Below are positions 6,462 to 12,794 of a stretch of DNA of 17,010 nt, piece after piece (within the stretch, counting starts at the first letter, position 1; each line of letters starts with the position of its first letter). The stretch lies in contig CAYVQB010000020.1 of assembly GCA_964453985.1 (NCBI GenBank), forward strand, positions 1-17,010. Reading direction: 5' to 3'. The notes below the pieces were generated by a model. It saw only the letters and a program-made list of their open reading frames with translations. It made no database searches and was not told the origin of the DNA. Both the position numbers and the translations under genes were made by a program. The stretch comes from CAYVQB01 sp964453985 (lineage in GTDB: Bacteria; Babelota; Babeliae; Babelales; UASB340).

Positions 6462-7796
6462 GTGCCAAAAGTTGTAATCTTAGGAGCAGGTCTTACAGGT
6501 CTAAGCCTTGCATACAACCTAGAACAGAATAACTTTTTTGACTTTCAAATTTATGAAAAAGAAGATTCTCCGGGAGGACTTTTACGATCATTCAAACAAG
6601 ACGACTTTACTTTTGACTTCACCGGACACCTGTTACATGTAAATAATGAAATCTTTTATAATTTTCTAAATAAGATATCAGACATCAAAAATTTTGACTT
6701 AGTAACTAGAAGGTCTTGTATCCACATAAATAATAAAACAATCCCATATCCCTACCAAATGAACCTTGCCGGTCTTGAAAACAATAAAATTATCGAGGCT
6801 ATAAACGGCTTTGTTAATAGAAAAAAAAGCATTAAACCCAAAAGCTTTCATGACTGGGTCTTAAAACATTTTGGTGCTGGAATAGGGAAACAGTTCTTCT
6901 TCCCTTACAACCAAAAACTACTAGCATTTAACGTAAAAAAAATAACACCATCTTGGACAGGAAGATTTGTACCAAAAGTAGATCTCAAGACAATTTTAAA
7001 AGGTGCTTTTGAACAAAACATATCTGGCATAGGATATAATAACCAGTTTTATTACCCCAAAAAAGATGGCATACAATTCTTGATAGATAAGCTTCGTAAA
7101 AGTTTGAAAAGCAAAATTCACACAAATTATAATGCTAAAAAAATTGATATTATAAATAAGACTGTTCAGTTTGAAAATGGACATACTCAAAAATATGAAA
7201 CTCTTATAACTACCATACCTTTAGACTTACTATTAAAAAGTATAAAAGAAAAACCTAATACCAACCTAAAAAAAATCTCCAAAAAATTAACCTGTAATTC
7301 TGTAATTAATTTTAATTTGGGTTTTGATATAAAAAGCTTATCTAATAAGCATTGGAAGTATTTTCCAGAAAATAAATATCCTTTCTATCGCATAGGCTTC
7401 TGGCATAATATAAACTCAAATTCAGCAAAGGAAAATTGTAGCGCTATTTATGGTGAAACATCTTTTATTCCAGGAACAAAAACAGAAACCCAAATAAATA
7501 ATCTGACAAAAAAATCAATCAACTCTGCATTAACAACGTTAAACCTAACTAAAAACAATATAGTCACTGAAAAATTATTACACCTACCTCATGCATACGT
7601 AATCTATGATTTCTGGAGAGAACAAAACTTAGAAAAACTTTTGAATAGGCTAAAAAAATTATCTATTCATTCTATTGGTAGATATGGAGAATGGAAATAC
7701 TCTAGCATGCAAGAAGCATTTTTAGATGGAGCAAGGGCGGCCGAACAAATTTTAGAAAAAAGAGGAAACAATGAAACATCTAACAGAATCCTATAA
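6462..7796 (+). CDS. FAD-dependent oxidoreductase/mutase, UDP-galactopyranose mutase-like or protoporphyrinogen-oxidase-like (444 aa)
   Basis: Residues 2-40 form a Rossmann FAD site: VVILGAGLTGLSLAY (GxGxxG at 8-13), the ribose-binding acidic residue in YEKED (E32) and PGGLL. The C-terminal FAD contact is GRYGEWKYSSMQEAFLDGARAA. Segments such as IPYPYQ resemble UDP-galactopyranose mutase relatives, whose flavin interconverts sugar ring forms; others in the superfamily oxidise porphyrinogens or desaturate lipids. Sitting directly before a nucleotide-sugar epimerase favours a sugar role, but the substrate cannot be assigned. The GTG start at 6462 is chosen because it follows GGGGAG (6453-6458) closely and the Rossmann strand begins at once. 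The last 26 nt overlap the epimerase gene, implying translational coupling. Confidence 0.85.
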   Translation: MPKVVILGAGLTGLSLAYNLEQNNFFDFQIYEKEDSPGGLLRSFKQDDFTFDFTGHLLHVNNEIFYNFLNKISDIKNFDLVTRRSCIHINNKTIPYPYQMNLAGLENNKIIEAINGFVNRKKSIKPKSFHDWVLKHFGAGIGKQFFFPYNQKLLAFNVKKITPSWTGRFVPKVDLKTILKGAFEQNISGIGYNNQFYYPKKDGIQFLIDKLRKSLKSKIHTNYNAKKIDIINKTVQFENGHTQKYETLITTIPLDLLLKSIKEKPNTNLKKISKKLTCNSVINFNLGFDIKSLSNKHWKYFPENKYPFYRIGFWHNINSNSAKENCSAIYGETSFIPGTKTETQINNLTKKSINSALTTLNLTKNNIVTEKLLHLPHAYVIYDFWREQNLEKLLNRLKKLSIHSIGRYGEWKYSSMQEAFLDGARAAEQILEKRGNNETSNRIL

Positions 7797-8667
7797 AAAT
7801 AAAAATATCCTGATAACTGGAGGAGCAGGCTTTATCGGATCTCACATAGCACAAGAATTAGTAAAATTAGGAGCCAATGTCACCGTTATAGATAACTTTT
7901 CAACTGGAAGTCTAAACAATTTACGTGATGTTCTTTCCCAAGTAAACATTATTTATGCTGATATAACCAATTTCTTTTCCTGTTTAGGTGCTACAAAAAA
8001 TAAAGATTTTGTTTTTCATCTTGCGGCATTAGCCTCAGTAGCCGACTCTGTAAAAAAGCCCAAATTATGTAAGAAAATAAATTTCGATGGCACGAAGAAC
8101 TTGTTAGACGCATGCAAAAAAAATGGGGTGAAAACTTTTGTATTCTCATCTTCGGCTGCTGTATATGGCAACCGTTCAGATTCATGTTCAGAAAAAGACA
8201 GTGCCAACCCACAGTCACCCTATGCTCAATATAAATTTGAAAGTGAAGAGCTATGCAAAGAATATGCTAAAGAATATGACATCAACACTGCAAGCCTGAG
8301 ATACTTTAACGTCTATGGACCAAAACAAAATCCTAATGGTCACTATGCCGCTGTTGTTGCAAAATTTAAAGATGATTTAATTAACAACAACCCATTGACT
8401 ATCTATGGCGACGGGAAACAAACCAGAGACTTTATTCATGTTTCTAAAGTAGTCGAAGCTAATTTAACAATTGCTACACAAACAGACTTGAAAGGCGAAG
8501 TCTTTAATATTGCAACAGGTAAAAGCATCGATCTTTTTGAGCTAATAGAACAGCTTGAAAAAGAAACAAGAAAAAAAGCTGCTGACATATACTTTAAACC
8601 CGCAAGACAAGGCGATATTTTTACTTCTATGGCCAACAGTGAAAAATATAAAAGACTAGTAAGGTAA
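7771..8667 (+). CDS. NAD-dependent nucleotide-sugar epimerase/dehydratase (extended SDR, GalE-like; short C-terminus)
   Basis: Extended short-chain dehydrogenases of this kind epimerise or dehydrate UDP/GDP/dTDP-sugars in the cytosol. The NAD site GGAGFIG is at residues 17-23, with D41 in VIDNFS after the second strand. FHLAALASV (82-90), SSSAAVYG (126-133) and the catalytic YAQYK (Y151, K155) follow, then RYFNVYGPKQNPNG (177-190) and GDGKQTRDFIHV (213-224). The protein ends at 298 aa just after PARQGDIFTSMANSEKYKR; family members usually continue about 25-35 residues past this point, so the C-terminus looks short. GAGG lies a few bases before the ATG. The 26-nt overlap with the flavoprotein gene shows they are one unit, probably making an activated sugar for surface polysaccharide. 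Confidence 0.92.
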   Translation: MKHLTESYKNKNILITGGAGFIGSHIAQELVKLGANVTVIDNFSTGSLNNLRDVLSQVNIIYADITNFFSCLGATKNKDFVFHLAALASVADSVKKPKLCKKINFDGTKNLLDACKKNGVKTFVFSSSAAVYGNRSDSCSEKDSANPQSPYAQYKFESEELCKEYAKEYDINTASLRYFNVYGPKQNPNGHYAAVVAKFKDDLINNNPLTIYGDGKQTRDFIHVSKVVEANLTIATQTDLKGEVFNIATGKSIDLFELIEQLEKETRKKAADIYFKPARQGDIFTSMANSEKYKRLVR

Positions 8668-8677
8668 TTTTTAAATT

Positions 8678-9103
8678 TTGAAAAATAATAAATTAAAAAT
8701 CTTAAGCACACTTTTATTTATCTGTGTAACTTCTTTTACTAACAACTACTGTACTAAAAACAAGAAGAATTTACGTGAACAAAAAGTAATAGTCATAGAA
8801 GAAAAAACAAAAACCCCTTTCCTCGAAGAAGAAACAAGAAAAATAAATGCTGAAACTGTTAGTGAAATAATAAGGGAAATCTTATTACCAGAGCCTAAAG
8901 AACCTAAAATAAATAGATACGAAGCCGGTGAATGCCAATCCTGTGGCAGAAAGTTTAATACTCTTCCAAAATGGGTACCAATTTACAGATTAAAATGCCA
9001 CAAAAAAATATATGTTTGTATAAATTGCATTAAAAAATACGGCTCTTACTGTGCCCACTGCAAAAGACACTCAAAAGTAAAACCTCCATCTATTGATTTA
9101 TAA
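8678..9103 (+). CDS. Exported small protein with Cys-rich RING-like/zinc-binding C-terminus (141 aa)
   Basis: Residues 5-21 are a signal-peptide core (KLKILSTLLFICVTSFT). A charged Glu/Lys linker (about 30-80) leads to a cysteine cluster: C86-x2-C89, 17 residues, C107-H108, 5 residues, C114-x2-C117, 7 residues, C125-x2-C128. Eight ligands in this order resemble a RING finger (C-x2-C ... C-H-C-x2-C ... C-x2-C), though C107 and H108 are adjacent rather than separated, so a double zinc ribbon is possible. RING domains act in eukaryotic ubiquitin ligation; such a role here is inference only. The frame has no internal Met, so the TTG at 8678, which also starts the signal peptide, is the likely start; its ribosome binding site is weak. 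The gene lies 10 nt after the epimerase stop. Confidence 0.75.
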   Translation: MKNNKLKILSTLLFICVTSFTNNYCTKNKKNLREQKVIVIEEKTKTPFLEEETRKINAETVSEIIREILLPEPKEPKINRYEAGECQSCGRKFNTLPKWVPIYRLKCHKKIYVCINCIKKYGSYCAHCKRHSKVKPPSIDL

Positions 9104-9110
9104 CCAAAAA

Positions 9111-9138
9111 TTGACACTTTTGGCCCGAAACTTAAACT
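9111..9138 (+). promoter_or_regulatory. Promoter of tRNA-Leu
   Basis: A perfect -35 box TTGACA (9111-9116) lies 16 nt from TAAACT (9133-9138, 4/6 match). The predicted start near 9145 is about 8 nt before the tRNA 5' end. Confidence 0.55.
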
Positions 9139-9152
9139 AGTGCTATTGGAAT

Positions 9153-9238
9153 GCCGAAGTGGCGAAATGGTAGACGCGCTAGGTTCAGGGTCTAGTCCCC
9201 GAAAGGGGGTAGGGGTTCAAGTCCCCTCTTCGGCACCA
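9153..9238 (+). tRNA. tRNA-Leu (anticodon CAG)
   Basis: An 86-nt class II tRNA with acceptor GCCGAAG (9153-9159) pairing with CTTCGGC (9228-9234), discriminator A and encoded CCA (9236-9238). The D arm is GTGGCGAAATGGTAGACGC, typical of leucine tRNAs. The anticodon CAG is at 9186-9188 in loop TTCAGGG, and a long variable arm (TCCCCGAAAGGGGG) follows. It decodes CUG. The encoded CCA is also the start of a hairpin that extends to 9265. Confidence 0.97.
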
Positions 9239-9265
9239 ACCTACGCCCTACGTGGCTACGGTTGG
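9236..9265 (+). repeat. GC-rich hairpin fused to the tRNA-Leu 3' end
   Basis: CCAACC (9236-9241) pairs with GGTTGG (9260-9265), then a symmetrical TAC/TAC internal loop, then GCC (9245-9247) with GGC (9254-9256) around a six-base loop. The left arm begins with the CCA of the tRNA. The pentamer CTACG occurs three times (9241, 9248, 9256). The 50 bases from 9236 to 9285 are 32/50 G+C, far above the surrounding DNA. No T tract follows, so it is not a standard terminator. It may be a dispersed palindromic element or an integration scar. Confidence 0.5.
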
Positions 9266-9292
9266 CAGGCCATGCCGTCGCTTACAAAAACA

Positions 9293-9321
9293 TTGAATTC
9301 TTCGTATATATTGCGTATAAT
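9293..9321 (+). promoter_or_regulatory. Promoter of dnaJ
   Basis: TTGAAT (9293-9298, 4/6 match) and a perfect TATAAT (9316-9321) are 17 nt apart. The predicted start near 9328 gives a leader of about 54 nt. I see no CIRCE-type inverted repeat, so HrcA control is not supported. Confidence 0.6.
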
Positions 9322-9381
9322 CTAAATAGAATCTAAGCAAACAGACTAAAGTTATTTTAACCTATAAATTAAAGAAAAATT

Positions 9382-10509
9382 ATGACCAAAAGAGATTATT
9401 ACGAAATCTTGGGAGTCTCAAAAGATACTGGCCAAGATGAAATCAAGAAAGCATACAGAAAACTTGCAATAAAATATCATCCGGATAAAAACCCTGACAA
9501 TAAGGCCGCTGAAGACAAATTTAAAGAAGCTTCAGAGGCTTATCAAGTATTATCAGATGTATCAAAACGTCAAAAATATGACCAATATGGCCATGCAGGC
9601 ATGCAAGGCGATTCTGGTTTTCATGAATATAGCGATATGGGTGATATATTCTCTAGCTTTGGCGATATCTTTGGAGATCTATTTGGTGGCGGCAGAGCAA
9701 GAAAACAAAAGAAATCTGGCCCTACTCCACAAAGAGGCCATGATCTTACTACATCTGTAAATATTAGCCTAAAAGAATCATACTTGGGCTTAAAAAAAGA
9801 AGTTTTGATATACCACTACGTTGCATGTGATACCTGTAATGGGTCAGGATGTAAACCAGGAACAAGAGCATCTATTTGTGACCAATGTAACGGCGCAGGC
9901 TCCACACAATATTCCCGTGGTTTTTTTGCCTTCTCTCAGCCATGCACAGCATGCGCAGGTCAAGGTTTTAAAATAACATCTCCATGCCAAAATTGCCACG
10001 GACAATCAAGAACTCAAAAGCGTGAAAAATTAACTATCAGTATTCCTGCGGGAATTTATAATAACGCAGAATTACGAGTCAGAGAAAAAGGCGATGCCGG
10101 TGTTTTTGGAGGCTCATCTGGCGATCTTTATATAACAATAAATGTTGAAGCTGACAAAAAGTTTTGGCGCAAGGATAATAATCTTGTTACTAATTTAAAC
10201 CTAACATATCCTCAATTAGTTCTTGGATGTCAGGTTGAAATAGAAAATATTGATGGAAATAAACATACACTTAAGATACCTAAAGGTTGTCCTGTCGGCC
10301 AAGAAATTACTGTTGTAGGCAAAGGCTTTGCAATCCCTGGCAGATACAACCAAAACGGAAATCTCATTATTATTCCACAATGTGATATACCTACAAAACT
10401 TGACGCTGAAACTAAAAAAGCTCTATTAGAGTATGATCAAAAACTTGGCGAACAAGTTAAAAACTCTAGCAGTGGCATCTCAGGATTTTTCAAAAAATTC
10501 TTAGGATAA
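9382..10509 (+). CDS. dnaJ: Chaperone protein DnaJ (Hsp40)
   Basis: DnaJ delivers unfolded proteins to DnaK and stimulates its ATPase through the J domain. Domains in order: J domain (about 3-70) with the catalytic HPD at residues 33-35; Gly/Phe linker (about 72-118, DIFSSFGDIFGDLFGGG); zinc domain with four CxxC pairs (C149/C152, C166/C169, C188/C191, C202/C205), the first three followed by GxG and the last reading CQNCHGQS, a relaxed copy; then the C-terminal substrate-binding domains from about 215. At 375 aa it has standard full length. The ATG is followed immediately by the family start TKRDYYEILGV; the ribosome binding site is weak. grpE and dnaK are not adjacent. A hairpin follows the stop. 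Confidence 0.98.
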   Translation: MTKRDYYEILGVSKDTGQDEIKKAYRKLAIKYHPDKNPDNKAAEDKFKEASEAYQVLSDVSKRQKYDQYGHAGMQGDSGFHEYSDMGDIFSSFGDIFGDLFGGGRARKQKKSGPTPQRGHDLTTSVNISLKESYLGLKKEVLIYHYVACDTCNGSGCKPGTRASICDQCNGAGSTQYSRGFFAFSQPCTACAGQGFKITSPCQNCHGQSRTQKREKLTISIPAGIYNNAELRVREKGDAGVFGGSSGDLYITINVEADKKFWRKDNNLVTNLNLTYPQLVLGCQVEIENIDGNKHTLKIPKGCPVGQEITVVGKGFAIPGRYNQNGNLIIIPQCDIPTKLDAETKKALLEYDQKLGEQVKNSSSGISGFFKKFLG

Positions 10510-10522
10510 AATAATATACTTG

Positions 10523-10541
10523 GCAGGGCTTACCGCCCTGC
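10523..10541 (+). terminator. Probable terminator of dnaJ
   Basis: GCAGGGC (10523-10529) and GCCCTGC (10535-10541) form a perfect 7-bp GC-rich stem around a five-base loop, 13 nt after the dnaJ stop. The following TTATCTAAT is only a weak U tract, so efficiency may be modest. Confidence 0.6.
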
Positions 10542-10595
10542 TTATCTAATCCATATAAGCTCAAAAAAACTCTTAGAATTCAAAGCAAACACAAC

Positions 10596-10623
10596 TTGAT
10601 TTTACATTTTATATTGATATATT
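10596..10623 (+). promoter_or_regulatory. Candidate promoter of the MutS-like gene
   Basis: TTGATT (10596-10601, 4/6 match) is 16 nt from TATATT (10618-10623, 5/6 match), which also has the TGn extension (TGA, 10615-10617). The predicted start is near 10630, inside or just after the first copy of a repeated GAGACTCTCAT motif. A second TATATT at 10610-10615 would put the start near 10622. Confidence 0.45.
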
Positions 10624-10677
10624 GAGACTCTCATTAAAACTTATTATTAAATACAAAAACAGGTTGGAGTCTCTCAT
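10624..10677 (+). repeat. Paired GAG(A/T)CTCTCAT repeats flanking the MutS-like leader
   Basis: GAGACTCTCAT (10624-10634) and GAGTCTCTCAT (10667-10677) are direct repeats with one mismatch. That mismatch also makes GAGACTC (10624-10630) and GAGTCTC (10667-10673) perfect inverted repeats. The right copy overlaps the ribosome binding site (TTGGAG, 10664-10669) and the start codon, so base pairing in the mRNA would hide it. Whether the left arm is transcribed depends on which start site is used. Confidence 0.4.
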
Positions 10678-12649
10678 GAAAATGTCAAAAAATCTTGCTC
10701 TTTTTCTTTGTTCCGTTTTTATTACAAACATCACACTCGCTGATAACCAATATACAAATGTATCAGATTTACATGCACCAGCTATAATAAATAAAACAGA
10801 AGAATTACCAAATTCTTGCGTCCTAGAAAATGAAGCAACCCAAATGTTTTTTGACATCTATGCATCAAAGAAACCGGAAGATCATAATTACGAAAAAGTT
10901 CTTAATAATAATGTTTACTCAGATTTAGAATTTTATAGTTCTGATGAAGATGAGAACACCAAAGCTCAAACATATCTTCTAAACACACTCGATAATAATG
11001 AAACGCTTCAAGGTAAAGCATATTTTGCAAAAATGCTCTATCAGCCAACTACAAATATAGAAAAACTCAAAAATAGACAGGCAATCGTAAAAGAGTTAGT
11101 TGAAAATAAAGAGCTATTTAATCTTTTAGATACAAAAGTTAAACAGATAAAAGAAATTGAAGGTGAGCTTATATGGTTTTGGAAAGAATTAGAAAAAGAA
11201 ACTACCACACTTTTAGAGCAACCGTATCCTCCAAAGGCATGGCCCGAAGGCCTGAAGACTAATTCTATATTTTTAAATGGTTATAAAAGAACTCGCAACT
11301 TTTTAAGTGTTGGAACTTGCCCATTAATGCAGGCATTTTTCTTTGGTTGGCTTGGCACAAAACTGTTTAAAAATACATATACTCAAAAAATTATGTGGAA
11401 AGAGGTCTTCAAGCTAGTAAAAGGTACATTTATTCCACCAAAAGAATTTTTTGATGAATTAAAAAAACTAGAAAGTAATAAATTTAGATTCCTTCAATGC
11501 CTCCCATATATAGTTCTTTATTCTGTTAATGGTTTCTTCATAACAAAGGGAATACTAAATATCAGAAAAGATCAAAAGGTTATAAACGATATTCACCAGA
11601 AGATGAACCATGTAGCAAAGTATATGTTTTGTATGAGAAGTATCGATAAAATTATCGAAAAAAATGAATCTTTAGCAAAACTATTTAGTTGCACAAAAAA
11701 CATTCCACAAGCATGTGATTCCTCAAAAACACTAAGTAAAACTTTAGAATCTAGAACATTTAGACGTAAGCCTGCTTATTTATCTAATGTTGGGGCAGTA
11801 TTATCAAGCTTTAAGCTCATGCAAAAAGAATCTGTAACCTTCATAAAAGCAATAAAAACTGTCGGCAAAATTGATGCTTATCTTTCTATCGCCAAACTTT
11901 ATAAAAAATTACAAGAAAATCCTAACGCTAAATACTGCTTTGTTGATTATTGTCAAAAAGATAAACCATATATTAGCTTATCTAACTTCTGGAACCCAAT
12001 GTTAAATCCAGATACTGTTGTAACTAATAATCTAGAATTAAGTGAAGCAACCGGAAACAATGCTATAATCACTGGCCCGAATGCTGGTGGTAAATCTACA
12101 ATTCTAAAAGCTGTGATTACAAATTTAATTTTAGGCCAAACTATTGGTATAGCATCTGCAGATAAAATGGAATTTACACCATTTGCAAAAATAAACAGTT
12201 ATTTAAATATCAGTGATAAAATTGGCAATAAATCTTTATATCAAGCAGAAATGCGAAGAGCCATGGATTTATTAAATTCCATTACAGCATTAAAACCTAA
12301 CGAATTATGTTTTGTTATGATGGATGAAATCTTTACAGGAACAAATGCTGAAGAAGGCCAAGCTGGTGCTTACGGAATTGCTAAAGCTCTAGCAGACTTT
12401 AATAATACCTGCTGTATGCTAGCAACTCACTACAAGGCTCTTACAGAACTGGAACAAGACACTAATGGTAAATTTAAGAACTACAAAGTCTCTGTAGCAA
12501 GAGAAGATGGCGTTATAAAACCTATATATAAGATTGAGCCTGGAGTATCTGATCAAAAGATCGCTTTAGATCTTTTGAAAGCAGAAGGCTTTGATTCTAC
12601 TATCTTAGAAAATGCCGCAAAGTTCTTGAATAGACCTGCTGCTGCTTAA
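10676..12649 (+). CDS. MutS-family ATPase with N-terminal signal peptide and predicted membrane segments (657 aa)
   Basis: The C-terminal third is a clear MutS ATPase domain: Walker A GPNAGGKST (467-475), Walker B FVMMDEIFTGTN (546-557) and ATHY (583-586), ending in the family-like IEPGVSDQKIALDLL. Residues about 108-150 (LQGKAYFAKMLYQPTTNIEKL) match the start of the MutS core/lever domain III. The mismatch-recognition domain I and connector are missing, so a mismatch-repair role is unlikely. The ATG at 10676 follows TTGGAG at 6-nt spacing and opens a signal peptide (KNLALFLCSVFITNITLA, cleavage near residue 22). Two more hydrophobic segments lie at about 209-230 and 272-294, so it may be a membrane protein. 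A MutS ATPase facing the outside has no obvious ATP source; alternatives are an inner-membrane anchor with the ATPase in the cytosol, or export into a host. It has its own promoter and terminator. Confidence 0.85.
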   Translation: MKMSKNLALFLCSVFITNITLADNQYTNVSDLHAPAIINKTEELPNSCVLENEATQMFFDIYASKKPEDHNYEKVLNNNVYSDLEFYSSDEDENTKAQTYLLNTLDNNETLQGKAYFAKMLYQPTTNIEKLKNRQAIVKELVENKELFNLLDTKVKQIKEIEGELIWFWKELEKETTTLLEQPYPPKAWPEGLKTNSIFLNGYKRTRNFLSVGTCPLMQAFFFGWLGTKLFKNTYTQKIMWKEVFKLVKGTFIPPKEFFDELKKLESNKFRFLQCLPYIVLYSVNGFFITKGILNIRKDQKVINDIHQKMNHVAKYMFCMRSIDKIIEKNESLAKLFSCTKNIPQACDSSKTLSKTLESRTFRRKPAYLSNVGAVLSSFKLMQKESVTFIKAIKTVGKIDAYLSIAKLYKKLQENPNAKYCFVDYCQKDKPYISLSNFWNPMLNPDTVVTNNLELSEATGNNAIITGPNAGGKSTILKAVITNLILGQTIGIASADKMEFTPFAKINSYLNISDKIGNKSLYQAEMRRAMDLLNSITALKPNELCFVMMDEIFTGTNAEEGQAGAYGIAKALADFNNTCCMLATHYKALTELEQDTNGKFKNYKVSVAREDGVIKPIYKIEPGVSDQKIALDLLKAEGFDSTILENAAKFLNRPAAA

Positions 12650-12678
12650 AACTTAAACATTATTCTTATCTAACTTTA

Positions 12679-12708
12679 CCCCGGCTTTTTATTAGAGCCG
12701 GGGTTTTT
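12679..12708 (+). terminator. Intrinsic terminator of the MutS-like gene
   Basis: CCCCGGCT (12679-12686) pairs perfectly with AGCCGGGG (12696-12703) around a nine-base loop and is followed by TTTTT (12704-12708). It lies 29 nt after the stop. No clear promoter is visible between it and the next gene at 12795. Confidence 0.92.
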
Positions 12709-12794
12709 CTTGATTTCCCTATCTGAAATTAATTAAACTCAATTCAGTTAATTTAATTTAAAGCACATTTTCTATTTTATTATCGGGGGGTAAT

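Noticed and set aside
9140..9325. 61-aa plus-strand ORF
   Set aside because: It runs through tRNA-Leu and the hairpin after it; the peptide is a translation of structural RNA.
9299..9381. CIRCE-type HrcA operator before dnaJ
   Set aside because: No TTAGCACTC-N9-GAGTGCTAA-like inverted repeat is present in the leader.
10622..10675. TTG start giving an 18-residue longer MutS-like protein
   Set aside because: It lies within the promoter region and would bury the signal peptide; the ATG at 10676 has TTGGAG at 6 nt.
10609..10857. 82-aa minus-strand ORF over the MutS-like start
   Set aside because: It covers the promoter and signal-peptide coding region of a well-supported gene and has no start signal.
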